Positions 8,943 through 17,572 of a DNA stretch of 64,000 nt are shown here, piece by piece. Source of the stretch: Phycisphaerales bacterium PN19_bin_20 (GTDB taxonomy: Bacteria > Planctomycetota > Phycisphaerae > Phycisphaerales > UBA1924); NCBI GenBank assembly GCA_021173225.1, contig JAJOLK010000005.1, forward strand, positions 88,653 to 152,652, written 5' to 3'. Below the pieces are notes generated by a model, which saw only the letters and a program-made list of their open reading frames with translations, had not been told where the DNA came from and made no database searches. Numbering within the stretch: the stretch's first letter is position 1; every line of letters begins with the position of its first letter. The translations under genes and the position numbers were made by a program.

Positions 8943-10970
8943 TTACGGGCAACCAGCAGAGAATCGGTTCACGAACAGGATCACGTCGTCCGCGGTGAAC
9001 TCCGCATCGCCCCCGGCCATCGGGCCCGGGCTGGCGACGTCGGCCCGCGCGTCACCCTGCGTGAACCAGTTGATAAACACGATCACGTCGTCCGCCGTCA
9101 GCTCGCCGTCAGGCCCGATGGACAGCCCCGGCCCGCTGATATCGCTGCCGCCACAGTCACGCAAGGCCAGCCCGAGCGTCGAGCCAGCCCAGGCCAGCGC
9201 GGCCCGCCCGGATTGGCTCGCCTCGACCCAGTAGTAAACGCTGGTGTTCGCTGGCGCGCTGGTGTCGAGCAAAGTGCTCGCCGCGGTCGTCTCAACCAGC
9301 GTGGCCGACGCGCGGGCGTCTTCCAGGGCCCGATACACAGTGAACGTGCCGTTGGTCACGCCTGTCCACGAAAGCTGCACGCCTCCGACGCGCGTTGCCG
9401 CGGCCAGCGACGGCACCTGGTTCGCCGCGACCGTCACCGTGTACATCTGCGGGTCCGAAGGCGCGTTGGTGGCGTTGACACGGAACGCCCAGAAACCAGG
9501 GCCTAGCAGCAGATTGGTTGCCTGCTCAACCGCGCCCGCCGCCGCGAGGTTGCTCGAGACGATCGTCGGCGCACCGTTGCTGCCGGTCACATCCACCCGC
9601 AAGTCGCCCATCGCCAGCGCATTGGTGGTCACCTGCGCGGGCGTGCCGCTGCAACCCGCCGTCGCGTAACTGGTACCCACCGGCGTCGCCGTCACGCGCA
9701 TGAGCAGGGTCCGGTTGGTCTGGAACCGGAACCAGTCCACATCGTTCCCAAAGACCGAGTACAGCGTCACGTTGTTGACCCCGGAGACGGTCCCGCGCGT
9801 CACGACCTGGCTGGGTGAAACAAGGCCGATATCCACGCCCTGGGCCGCGGTGTTGTTCGGCTCGCTCGTGTCGCCGTACAGCTCTTGCACCGCACGCACG
9901 TCGTCCTGCTGTGGCCCGTCAAAGTTCGTCGTCAGCGACGGCTCCATCAGCTTGGTGAGCTGCGTCGGGCAGACATGGTTCAATCCGAGCCCGTGCCCGT
10001 GCTCGTGGCAGATCACGTTGCGCAGGAACCGGAAGTTATTGCTGGTCTGCCCCCAGTTCTCACTGGAATCGATGACCATGTCGCCGTTGTTGGGGAACGA
10101 GTTGAAGGCCAGCACGTTGCTCGGGCCATCGATGTTCCGCATCCCGATCCGCACATCCCCGCGGGCGTTGACCGCCCCCTGGTTGCCCCAGGCGGCGCCG
10201 TCATCCCACTCGTTCCCGCCGGTGCTCACGCGCACATAGTTCACGCCCGTCAGAGCGCCCCAGCGGTCGAAGGACTCCTGGAACTTACTGATCCACAGCG
10301 CGCGGTTCCCGCCAAACAGCGCGTCCATCCGGGCGAACGTCACGCTCGCGAACAGCGAAGGAGTAGCCGGATTGTCGGGCGAGACCGGCAGTCCATCCGG
10401 CACAAACGACCAACTAATCGTGATCGGGTTACCCATCCCGCCGGTGCTCCCGTTGGTCGCCGTCGTGCTCCAGCGATTCGCAATGTTGAACTTCGGCAGG
10501 CCCTGACGCAGACGCGCCTCGATCTGCGCCAGCACCGTGGCATCAATCGCGGTGCTCGAGTCAAAGCACGCCGCGACCTGCTCATCTGGGCTCCACAGCA
10601 GCGCCGGCCCGAGCACCGTGCCGTCGGCACCGCGGCGCAGGCCCGCCGCCAGGGCCTCGCCATCAGGCAGCCCCGCGCCACGGACGGTCTCAAGCTGCGC
10701 GCCGATACACCCTACTGCGGCAAAGCCCTGCTCATGCCCTGCGCCCGACTGAAGCCCCGCGGACATCGCCGCCGCCGGCGCGTAGCCAGCAACACCACGA
10801 CGCACCGACGCCTCAGCCCCGCTCGCCACCGACTGAGAGCCACCAGCGCCACCAGCGTGCTGAGCAGCCCGCGGCACGGCGGCACCAACCGCCACCAGCA
10901 GACCCATACCCAAGGCCAGCGCCACAACCTGGCGCGGCCCACCAAAGACGTCGAAAATCGGCTTTTTCAT
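8943..10970 (-). CDS. Secreted metzincin-like metallopeptidase with GC-type dockerin
   Basis: A 675-residue predicted secreted zinc protease. The start at 10970 (MKKPIFDVFG) has GGA upstream and a hydrophobic signal segment at about residues 14-32. HEHGHGLGLNH near residues 322-332 is the HExxHxxGxxH zinc site of metzincins (matrixin-like), and LMEP about 10 residues later is a plausible Met-turn. A fibronectin-III-like domain with VQLSWTGVTNGTFTVYRA follows. The C-terminus is the duplicated dockerin-like module with DGELTADD and DAEFTADD units ending in GCP. The long region before the catalytic domain may be a propeptide. It is the upstream member of a pair with the other dockerin protein. 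Substrate is unknown. Confidence 0.87.
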   Translation of the reverse strand: MKKPIFDVFGGPRQVVALALGMGLLVAVGAAVPRAAQHAGGAGGSQSVASGAEASVRRGVAGYAPAAAMSAGLQSGAGHEQGFAAVGCIGAQLETVRGAGLPDGEALAAGLRRGADGTVLGPALLWSPDEQVAACFDSSTAIDATVLAQIEARLRQGLPKFNIANRWSTTATNGSTGGMGNPITISWSFVPDGLPVSPDNPATPSLFASVTFARMDALFGGNRALWISKFQESFDRWGALTGVNYVRVSTGGNEWDDGAAWGNQGAVNARGDVRIGMRNIDGPSNVLAFNSFPNNGDMVIDSSENWGQTSNNFRFLRNVICHEHGHGLGLNHVCPTQLTKLMEPSLTTNFDGPQQDDVRAVQELYGDTSEPNNTAAQGVDIGLVSPSQVVTRGTVSGVNNVTLYSVFGNDVDWFRFQTNRTLLMRVTATPVGTSYATAGCSGTPAQVTTNALAMGDLRVDVTGSNGAPTIVSSNLAAAGAVEQATNLLLGPGFWAFRVNATNAPSDPQMYTVTVAANQVPSLAAATRVGGVQLSWTGVTNGTFTVYRALEDARASATLVETTAASTLLDTSAPANTSVYYWVEASQSGRAALAWAGSTLGLALRDCGGSDISGPGLSIGPDGELTADDVIVFINWFTQGDARADVASPGPMAGGDAEFTADDVILFVNRFSAGCP

Positions 10971-11243
10971 GCGTGATTCCAACGATGACGGCGACAGCTC
11001 TTACACAGGCTCGGCACGCCACAAAACCGTGACGTAGCGGGTCGCTCTGGCCAGATTGGCCAACCCGCCGATCATGCCGTCCACCCCCACAGGCCCCCAT
11101 AGATCCTACAACCGCCCCACAATTGCCCGCTCAAACCACCCCGACACCAGCCCGCGGCCCAATGACCTTCACGGCAAGCAAGGGAGATTCCCCGATACCG
11201 CTCCAAGCACCAAACTGTTCCCCAAAGACGTCACTGCTGCCAC
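10971..11243. other. Intergenic region between two minus-strand genes
   Basis: The gap between the metallopeptidase gene and the diacylglycerol-kinase-like gene totals 334 bases with the inverted repeat listed separately. This part should include the peptidase promoter. I see no coding signal, tandem repeat or recognisable operator. Confidence 0.5.
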
Positions 11244-11304
11244 GAAAAATTTGCGGACACCCAACAACCGCCACATTTGAGCCGCCCCGCGCCGCAAATT
11301 TTTC
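11244..11304 (-). terminator. Perfect 13-bp inverted repeat after the diacylglycerol-kinase-like gene
   Basis: GAAAAATTTGCGG (11244-11256) and CCGCAAATTTTTC (11292-11304) are exact complements separated by 35 bases. The right arm touches the stop codon at 11305. On the minus strand the distal arm ends in ATTTTTC, so a terminator with a large loop is likely. The A/T richness is unusual for this genome. Confidence 0.6.
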
Positions 11305-12426
11305 CTACCTAGCCATCGCCTCCCTTAAGAGCGCGTCGTCCGGTTTTGCCCCCAAGCGGCTGCTGGGCGCGACGCCACGCGCACTCCTTTGCCGTGCTCG
11401 AAAGCCTGCCGGTTGGGCAAGGCCGCCGATCTGGCCGCGGGTCGAGCTGACGACCACGCCGCGCCAGGGGTCCGTTCGGGACGTGCCTAGCACCACCGGT
11501 ACCCCGCCAGCGACCACCCTGCCCGGGCAGACCTCAATCCGCAGCGCACGGCTCGGGCGCACCGCAAACCGCTCACCGTCAATCTGCACCGGTGCCGCCG
11601 GGCCCAGCACCTCAAGCTCAACCACGCGGCCGCGCGCCCGCAGCAGGCCCACTCCCAGCAGCCCCTCACCCAATAGCCCCGGCATCCGCAGCCGATGCGC
11701 CACCAGCCACGCCATGTGCTCGCCGGGCGTCTGCTGCGCCACCACGCACACCTCCAGCAAGCCGTCGAAGGCGTCCGCACTTGGGCACGGGTTGATGCCC
11801 ATCGCATAATGACGGCTGTTCGCCACCACCACGTGGCCCGGGCTCGCCCCGTCGCTCAGCTCACGCCCGTCTACCCGCACACGTACCCGCGGAAAGCACG
11901 GCTCAAGCGCCTCTTGCAGCACGGGCACGAAGTACGCCGCGTGCCCGACCGCGCGCGTCCGCGCCCGCGCCAAACGATCGATCACGCTCGCGTCCGGCCC
12001 TAGCGTGGCCATCAGCACCGCACGTCGTTGCGCGCCCGCTTCATCAGTCACGTCCATCACGTCCATGCGGGCCCGGCGCAACGCCCGCAGCGCCGCAAGA
12101 ACACCCGCAGGCCTGTACGTGTGCCCAAGCTCACGCGCAAAGAGGTTTTCGTTCCCGCACGGGACGTGGTAGATCGGCGCGTCAAGCTCGGCCGCCAGCG
12201 TCAGCAGGCTCGTTACCGTCCCGTCGCCGCCCGCGACCACCAGCACATCAACGTTCCGCCCCAGCGCGCCCGCCTCCGCAATCGGCACCAGCGGCGCGTC
12301 CCAGCCCGCGGCCACCAGTGCCCCGGCCACCGCGCGGGCCCGTGCTTGCGCCTGCGCGCGACCAGACCTCGGGTTGTACACAATCGCCGCGCGCAAGAAC
12401 CAAGCTTTGAGGCCCAAGCCCGCCAT
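11305..12426 (-). CDS. Diacylglycerol kinase catalytic-domain protein
   Basis: A lipid-kinase-fold protein of about 373 residues. AAIVYNPRSGRA is the N-terminal strand motif, VLVVAGGDGTVTSLL is the nucleotide-binding GGDGT motif, and VPCGNENLFARELG replaces the usual PxGTxNDxAR. The family phosphorylates diacylglycerol, sphingoid bases or related lipids with ATP. About 60 C-terminal residues (after EVCPGRVVAGG) look like an Arg/Ser-rich extension. The start is uncertain: a 14-bp tandem repeat at 12416-12469 covers all upstream ATGs, and a TTG just before AAIVYNPRSG is possible. It is divergent from upp. Confidence 0.8.
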   Translation of the reverse strand: MAGLGLKAWFLRAAIVYNPRSGRAQAQARARAVAGALVAAGWDAPLVPIAEAGALGRNVDVLVVAGGDGTVTSLLTLAAELDAPIYHVPCGNENLFARELGHTYRPAGVLAALRALRRARMDVMDVTDEAGAQRRAVLMATLGPDASVIDRLARARTRAVGHAAYFVPVLQEALEPCFPRVRVRVDGRELSDGASPGHVVVANSRHYAMGINPCPSADAFDGLLEVCVVAQQTPGEHMAWLVAHRLRMPGLLGEGLLGVGLLRARGRVVELEVLGPAAPVQIDGERFAVRPSRALRIEVCPGRVVAGGVPVVLGTSRTDPWRGVVVSSTRGQIGGLAQPAGFRARQRSARGVAPSSRLGAKPDDALLREAMAR

Positions 12427-12469
12427 AGCAAGCCCGCCATAGCAAGCCCGCGATAGCAAGCCCGCGCGC
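12416..12469. repeat. 14-bp tandem repeat x4
   Basis: Units of AAGCCCGCCATAGC start at 12416, 12430, 12444 and 12458, with a C-to-G change in unit 3 and decay in unit 4. The array covers the divergent region between upp and the diacylglycerol-kinase-like gene. Because 14 is not a multiple of 3, copy-number change would shift any frame through it. Confidence 0.9.
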
Positions 12470-12534
12470 ACGGCTCCCCGCGCACGTTCTCCACCACGCG
12501 TTCAACCACCGCAACAATGCCAACAGGAGCCCCC

Positions 12535-13182
12535 ATGGCCACCGCGCACCCCAGCCACCCCAACCTCACCGTCTTTGACCACCCGCTGATCCAGCACAAG
12601 CTCAGCTTCATCCGCGACGCCGCCACCAGCCACCGTCCGTTCCGCTCGCTGCTCTACCAGATCGCCGGGCTGATGGTCTACGAGGCCACGCGCGAGCTGC
12701 CGACAGTCTCGGTCCAGGTCCAAACCCCGCTCGAGCCCACGACCGCGCGCCGGCTCGCTGGCGTCGTCACCGTCGTGCCCATCTTGCGCTCAGGCCTGGG
12801 CATGGCCGAAGGGATCATGGAGATGATGCCCGAGGCCCGCGTCGGGCACCTGGGCTATGCACGCGATGAGCACACCCTCCGCCCCGTGCTCTACCTGCGG
12901 CGCCTGCCGCCACAGCTTGACGCCGGGCCCGTGCTCGTGGTTGACCCCATGCTCGCCACCGGCGGCTCCGCCATCGAGGCCTTGCGTGAGCTGCGCGCCG
13001 CCGGCGCTACCGACCTGCGCCTGGTCTGCCTCGTCGCCTCGCCCGAGGGCGTCCGCAACCTCGCGCAGGCCCAGCCCGGCGTGCACGTCTACGCCGCCGC
13101 ACTTGACCGCCAGCTTGACTACCGCGGCTTCATTCTGCCCGGCCTGGGCGACGCCGGCGACCGCATGTACGGCACGGTCTAA
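12535..13182 (+). CDS. upp: Uracil phosphoribosyltransferase
   Basis: Pyrimidine salvage enzyme making UMP from uracil and PRPP. It has 215 residues, close to the usual 208-210. HPLIQHKLSFIRD near the start, VVPILRSGLGMAEG, the PRPP-binding VVDPMLATGGSA and the C-terminal GLGDAGDRMYGT are the standard family blocks in order. The ATG at 12535 is chosen over 12517 because AGGAG lies 5 bases upstream. It stands alone between a divergent lipid kinase and a convergent sigma factor. Confidence 0.96.
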   Translation: MATAHPSHPNLTVFDHPLIQHKLSFIRDAATSHRPFRSLLYQIAGLMVYEATRELPTVSVQVQTPLEPTTARRLAGVVTVVPILRSGLGMAEGIMEMMPEARVGHLGYARDEHTLRPVLYLRRLPPQLDAGPVLVVDPMLATGGSAIEALRELRAAGATDLRLVCLVASPEGVRNLAQAQPGVHVYAAALDRQLDYRGFILPGLGDAGDRMYGTV

Positions 13183-13192
13183 TCACACACAC

Positions 13193-13924
13193 TCAACCCA
13201 CGCCCCCCGCGCCGCTCACACCAACAATCCCCCCCACCCGTGACCGCAGCGTCGGCATGTGCGCCAGCAGCTCGCGCACGTGCGCCAGCGCCTTCTCGTG
13301 ACGACGCGACACGTTCGCACGGTGGATCCCCAAAAACCGCGCGATCTCCGCGTCATTCAGGCTTCCGGCATACTTCAGCTCCACGACCTGGCGCTCGTCC
13401 AGAGGCAGCCGCTCGATGATCGTCCGCACCGCCTCGCGTGTCTCGCTCGCCACCAGCGGCTGGCCCGTCTGATCGTCCACTGCCGCCTCAAACCCCGCGC
13501 CCTCATCACTGCCCGCGCGCACAAGCTCGCTGGTCAACACCACATTGAACGCGCGGAAGAACGACCGCACCGGCGTGTCATCAAGCCCCGCCACCGCGTC
13601 CGCCGCCAGGTCGGCCCGCGCACGCGAAGTCCGCGACCGCGCGTACGCGCGCACCTCGTCGATCATCCGACCCTCAATGAACAGGTGCGCGTAGGTCTCA
13701 AACCGGGCGCCGCTCTCTTGCGCCTTGTCAGCACGCCAACCCCACACCGCCTGCATCAACCCCAGCGTCGCGGCGCTCTGCAGCTCGCCGATGTCCATGC
13801 GCGGATACTTCCGCTTAAATGCCGACGCCTGCTTCAGCGCGTACGGCACAAACTGCTCCGCCAGGGCCACGCGCGCCGCGTCCAGCATCACGGGCACAGG
13901 ATGGCGCACAGGTCTATCGCTCAT
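13193..13924 (-). CDS. RNA polymerase sigma factor, sigma-70 family
   Basis: A 243-residue group 3/4-like sigma factor. Region 2 runs from about residue 45 (MDIGELQSAATLGLMQAVWG) through FETYAHLFIEGRMIDEVRAY. Region 4 covers LPLDERQVVELKYAGSLNDA to the helix-turn-helix IARFLGIHRANVSRRHEKAL. Region 3 is short. The layout resembles FliA/WhiG/SigF-type alternative factors, but the regulon cannot be inferred because no anti-sigma gene or flagellar gene is adjacent. A perfect TTGTGA-N5-TCACAA palindrome lies 38 bases before the start. Confidence 0.9.
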   Translation of the reverse strand: MSDRPVRHPVPVMLDAARVALAEQFVPYALKQASAFKRKYPRMDIGELQSAATLGLMQAVWGWRADKAQESGARFETYAHLFIEGRMIDEVRAYARSRTSRARADLAADAVAGLDDTPVRSFFRAFNVVLTSELVRAGSDEGAGFEAAVDDQTGQPLVASETREAVRTIIERLPLDERQVVELKYAGSLNDAEIARFLGIHRANVSRRHEKALAHVRELLAHMPTLRSRVGGIVGVSGAGGVG

Positions 13925-13927
13925 TTA

Positions 13928-13945
13928 TCCGCGATCCCTCGCGGA
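13928..13945. other. Short hairpin next to the sigma-factor start
   Basis: TCCGCG-ATCCCT-CGCGGA is a perfect 6-base stem with a 6-base loop directly upstream of the sigma-factor start codon. It sits in the 5' leader where it could affect translation. The rest of the 309-base gap up to the tRNA is featureless apart from the TTGTGA/TCACAA palindrome. Confidence 0.5.
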
Positions 13946-13961
13946 CAGGCAGAGTACCAAT

Positions 13962-13978
13962 TTGTGACCAAATCACAA
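13962..13978. promoter_or_regulatory. TTGTGA-N5-TCACAA palindrome upstream of the sigma-factor gene
   Basis: A perfect 6-base inverted repeat, A/T-rich against the GC-rich background, 38 bases before the sigma-factor start. The half-site matches CRP/FNR-family operators, but the spacer is 5 rather than 6 bases. The regulator is not identifiable. Confidence 0.45.
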
Positions 13979-14233
13979 GCCCCGCCCCGGCGTTTCCCCG
14001 AATGCACCACGCCCCCACACGCCCCACGCGCCCCCCCCACACGCGCTCACACTCATAGATGCTCAGGGGCCCGCCCGCAGAGATCACGCTTCAACCGGTC
14101 CCTCCACACTCCGCGTGGGACGAACTACACGAGCTTCTTGATGGTCGAAGGTCTCGCCTGGGGTGGTTCAATGGCGCGTGCGGGCCGCCCGCGCGCAAAA
14201 ACCTGGCCCCGGCTTAAGAAACCGCCAAAACAA

Positions 14234-14305
14234 TGACCCCGACGGGAATCGAACCCGTGTCTCAACCTTGAAAGGGTCGCGTCCTAGCCGCTGGACGACG
14301 GGGCC
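14234..14305 (-). tRNA. tRNA-Glu (UUC)
   Basis: Read on the minus strand it folds as a 72-base cloverleaf. The acceptor stem GGCCCCG/CGGGGTC has one G-U pair. The D arm contains TCCAGCGGCTAGGA. The anticodon stem CGACC/GGTTG closes loop CTTTCAA with anticodon TTC, and the T arm has GGTTCGATTC. The discriminator is A, and CCA is not encoded. Confidence 0.96.
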
Positions 14306-14573
14306 TTCGCGCCAAGCGTAGGTCTGGGCCTCCCGCCCGGCATCTTTACCCTCCACCACCACCCTGAACACCACCTTTCAGGGCGCCAACAAACCCCAAC
14401 CGCAGCCACGCCCGCCCACCCCCCCCACGCCGCGCAGGCCCTGCGCACCCAGCAGGCCCGGGCCCCCCCCAACCGTCCAAGCACACCACCCAACTACTGC
14501 CGCGCGGCCACCTTCACGCCCGTGTAACACCCTCGGACCAAAGCCACGCCTCGCGCATGCCGATTGACTCTGC

Positions 14574-15083
14574 ATGAGCACTGCCTCACGACCATTCCAC
14601 GACCTGCCCGCACCGGTCAAACGCCTCCTCTATGGCGCGGCGTGCGTCATGCTCTTTGTCGGCGTCTCCGCCGTCATCAACCCCGACCGCTCTATGGCCG
14701 ACGACCGCGAGTTCGCCATCGCCACCCGCGGCCAGGCCAAGCCGCAGACCACACAAGCCACTCAACCCGCGCCCGCCGGCACCACCATCCAGCAGGCCGA
14801 CCAGCTCCGCCAGTCGCCAGACTTCCGCGTTAGCAACCGCCCGCTCATCGGCACCCTCACCGGCAGCCCCTTCTTCATCTGGGTCTACGCAGGCACCACC
14901 GGCCCGGTCTACACCGTCGCCGACAATACCGGCCGCGTTCTGGCCCAAGAGCTGGGCGCGGAGGCCCTGTACGCCCAGCTCCCGCAAGTCGCCGTCGAGC
15001 ACCTCCAGCTCGTGCCGCAATCCGGCTCCGCTTCCCCCGGCCCGCTCATGCTCGCCGACCCCGACAAGCAGCAGGCCCCCTAA
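14574..15083 (+). CDS. Small membrane-anchored hypothetical protein
   Basis: This 169-residue protein is not recognised. One membrane segment lies at about residues 18-34 (LLYGAACVMLFVGVSAV), followed by a polar Gln/Thr/Pro/Ala-rich linker and a compact domain with LIGTLTGSPFFIWVYAG. The rest is probably periplasmic. It stands between tRNA-Glu and nadD with no operon partner. Codon choice (C-ending) matches its neighbours, so it is likely a real gene. Confidence 0.65.
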   Translation: MSTASRPFHDLPAPVKRLLYGAACVMLFVGVSAVINPDRSMADDREFAIATRGQAKPQTTQATQPAPAGTTIQQADQLRQSPDFRVSNRPLIGTLTGSPFFIWVYAGTTGPVYTVADNTGRVLAQELGAEALYAQLPQVAVEHLQLVPQSGSASPGPLMLADPDKQQAP

Positions 15084-15120
15084 GCCCACAACCAGCCGAC
15101 GCACGAACTGACCTAGCCCA

Positions 15121-15184
15121 CCTGCGCGACCACGCACGTGCGCCATCGCTCACCTGCGCGACCACACACCTGCGCCATTGCGGA
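15121..15184. repeat. 32-bp direct repeat x2
   Basis: Two 32-base units start at 15121 and 15153, each beginning CCTGCGCGACCAC, with a partial third (CCTGCG) at 15185. The repeat lies in the noncoding leader before nadD. Confidence 0.8.
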
Positions 15185-15312
15185 CCTGCGTTGCATCGCC
15201 GTACCCTCACCTCGTGACGGACACTCGCGGGCCAAGCCATTCCACGCCCGACCCGAGCGAGCCAAACCGCTCGCCCATCACACCCGTGCCACTCGCGCCA
15301 CCGGGCGAGGCG

Positions 15313-16095
15313 ATGCCCGCCACCATCCGCCGTCTGCTCGTCCTCGGCGGCTCGTTTGACCCGCCTCATCACGGGCACATCCAGCTCCCCCTAGTCGTCC
15401 GCCAACACCTCGAGCGCGCGCTCCCTGCGCCCGCCAGCATCCACCTGCTGCTCGTCCCCGCGGCCCGCAGCCCGCACAAGCCCTTTGCCCCGCGCGCCCC
15501 AGACAAGCACCGCCTCGCGATGCTCACGCTCGCCACCGAGCACCTGCCACGCGTCAGTATCTGGACCGATGAGCTTCATCGCGCGGCTTACGGCAACGCC
15601 AGCACCAGCGCCAACACCGCCTCGCCCAGCTACACGATCGACACCCTCACGCGCCTCAGCCAGTGGCTGCACTCGCCCGCCGCGCCCGCCCACGCCAGCG
15701 ACCTGCAGATCACCTTGCTCATCGGCGCCGACCAGGCACTCGCTTTCCACCTCTGGCACCGCGCCGCCGAGTTGCTCCGCCGCTTCACGCCCGTGGTCAT
15801 GCTCCGCGCACTTCAGCCCACGCAGCCCACGCACCACGCGCACCCCACGCAGCCCATCAGCGCGCAGGCGCTCCTCGCGGGCATCGCCACCGCACGATCG
15901 CCCGAGGGATCCTCGGCCTGGAACGCAGACGACCTCGCGCTCTGGAGCCGCACGATCGTCCCCACCGGCCGCCTTGACGTCTCATCAACCTCCGTCCGAG
16001 CCGCACTCGCCGCCGACGACCAGCACACCCTTGCGCGCGCGCTCGACCCGCTTGTGCTCGCCTACATCCGCAAGCACCGGCTCTACCAGGCGTAA
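15313..16095 (+). CDS. nadD: Nicotinate-nucleotide adenylyltransferase
   Basis: NAD biosynthesis enzyme that adenylylates nicotinate mononucleotide. LVLGGSFDPPHHGHIQLP is the nucleotidyltransferase GxFxPxHxGH motif, and VSSTSVRAAL near the C-terminus is the ISSTxIR motif. It has 260 residues, longer than the usual 190-215 because of low-complexity His/Pro/Thr and Ala insertions in the middle. The start at 15313 is the last ATG before the first strand, with GAGG very close upstream; an upstream GTG at 15213 is possible. nadB of the same pathway lies at 41.6 kb. Confidence 0.9.
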   Translation: MPATIRRLLVLGGSFDPPHHGHIQLPLVVRQHLERALPAPASIHLLLVPAARSPHKPFAPRAPDKHRLAMLTLATEHLPRVSIWTDELHRAAYGNASTSANTASPSYTIDTLTRLSQWLHSPAAPAHASDLQITLLIGADQALAFHLWHRAAELLRRFTPVVMLRALQPTQPTHHAHPTQPISAQALLAGIATARSPEGSSAWNADDLALWSRTIVPTGRLDVSSTSVRAALAADDQHTLARALDPLVLAYIRKHRLYQA

Positions 16096-16213
16096 CCCCA
16101 CGGCCCTGAACCCCCGTGCAGGCATCTTGTCGTCAAAGAATCTGGGCCCTCGGCCACACGCCGGGCTAATACCCCGACCCTTCAAAGACCAGTGGCACAA
16201 GCAACACTGCCGC

Positions 16214-17476
16214 TCACGCTCCGGCGCGTGACCGCAGGTTGTCTAGCACGTTCATGTAGTTGATGTACGCGTCGTACGGGCTGTCGTACGGCGAGAAGTA
16301 TTTGTGCACATCGCCGTCGGCCCAATACTTCGTGCACATGTAGTAGAAGTGGTCGCTGGTGGTCAGCTTGCGCCAGTCCTCAAGCGCGTACGCGGCGTTC
16401 CGCGCCGCCTGCTCGTCACCGGCCGCCGTGGCAAGCTCGATGCGGGCCCGCACGGCCTTCTCGATCCGGTACGTCTCGCTCAGCGCGTTGCCCTGCATGG
16501 CGTTGCCCAGCCACGCCGACAGATCACGCTCGGTGTCGGCCCAACTGATCATCTGCGGAACGTCGTACTCGCCCACGGCGTCGTACTTCTGGAAGGCCTG
16601 CGTCGGCGTCAAGAACTCGTTGGTGCCAGGGCTGACATCAAAGACCTTCTCGGGCATCACGTCCATGAACTGGAAGATGCCCGTGTCGGACCACTGATGC
16701 TCGCCGAAAGTCTCGTAGTCCATGAACAGGTTGCAGACGTTCCCGTTCCCGTTGATCTGGTTGACCCAGGTCGCGAACTTCTCGGCGCTCAGCGGCCACT
16801 CTGCCCAGCCGCGGTTGCTGAACCGAAACGCGATGTCGTCGCTGAGCCGGTAGTTCTTCAGCAGCAGCCCGAAGGGCTTGCCCTCGCGGCCCGGGCCGAT
16901 GCCCGGCGTGCGGTACAAGAAGTTTGGCGATCGGTAGCCCAGCAGGTGATCAGCGCCCTCACAGAGCATGCCGTAGAACCGCGGCTTGCCCTTCGCGTCG
17001 GTCATCGAGGCCACGTGCCGCGCGACATCGTTGCTGAAGATCAGCTCGGTGTTGCGGAAGACCGTCGGGGTCTGCCCGAAGAGGTCTTGGATCTTCTTGG
17101 TGTGCGCCTCGACCTGACGGACGAACTCTTCGCGCGAGTAAAGAAAGCTCAGAGAGTGGTAGTACGTCTCGCCCACAAACTCGCACGCGCCGGTGTCGGC
17201 CAGGCGCTTGAACAGGTCGATCACGTCGGGCGCAAACTCTGCGAACTGGTCCAGCGCCACGCCGGTGATCGCGTAGCTGACGCGGAACCGGCCCTCGTGA
17301 CGCTTGACCAGGTCAAGCACCAGCTTGGTCATCGGGCGGTAGCACTTGTCGGCCACCTTGCGGCAGATGTCGCCGTTCTTCTGAGTGTCGAAGTAGAACG
17401 GGTCCGAGTCAAAGACGCTGTAGCGCCGCAGACGGAAGGGCTGGTGGACCTGGAAGTAGAACACAACGCTCGCCAT
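16214..17476 (-). CDS. Glycoside hydrolase family 57 (alpha-amylase/glucanotransferase type)
   Basis: A 420-residue GH57 enzyme acting on alpha-glucans, probably in glycogen metabolism. FYFQVHQPFR at residues 6-15 is conserved region 1. FRNTELIFSND around residue 144 contains the likely nucleophile Glu, and NLFMDYETFGEHQW around residue 253 the likely acid/base Asp. The protein ends after the catalytic and helical parts, with no C-terminal extension. The start at 17476 puts the first strand directly at the N-terminus as in relatives. A glycogen-synthase-like GT4 gene, often linked with this GH57 group, is at 58.7 kb. Confidence 0.92.
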   Translation of the reverse strand: MASVVFYFQVHQPFRLRRYSVFDSDPFYFDTQKNGDICRKVADKCYRPMTKLVLDLVKRHEGRFRVSYAITGVALDQFAEFAPDVIDLFKRLADTGACEFVGETYYHSLSFLYSREEFVRQVEAHTKKIQDLFGQTPTVFRNTELIFSNDVARHVASMTDAKGKPRFYGMLCEGADHLLGYRSPNFLYRTPGIGPGREGKPFGLLLKNYRLSDDIAFRFSNRGWAEWPLSAEKFATWVNQINGNGNVCNLFMDYETFGEHQWSDTGIFQFMDVMPEKVFDVSPGTNEFLTPTQAFQKYDAVGEYDVPQMISWADTERDLSAWLGNAMQGNALSETYRIEKAVRARIELATAAGDEQAARNAAYALEDWRKLTTSDHFYYMCTKYWADGDVHKYFSPYDSPYDAYINYMNVLDNLRSRAGA

Positions 17477-17572
17477 GTCCGCAGTGTAACCGCCAGGCGC
17501 GCCCGATGCCGGGCCCACAAACAGACCCACAACCGGGCCACATCCGGGCCCACCGCCAGTCGCCCGGCCCCG

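Noticed and set aside
13962..13978. A canonical CRP site
   Set aside because: The spacer is 5 bases, not 6, and no regulator is identifiable; kept only as a low-confidence operator candidate.
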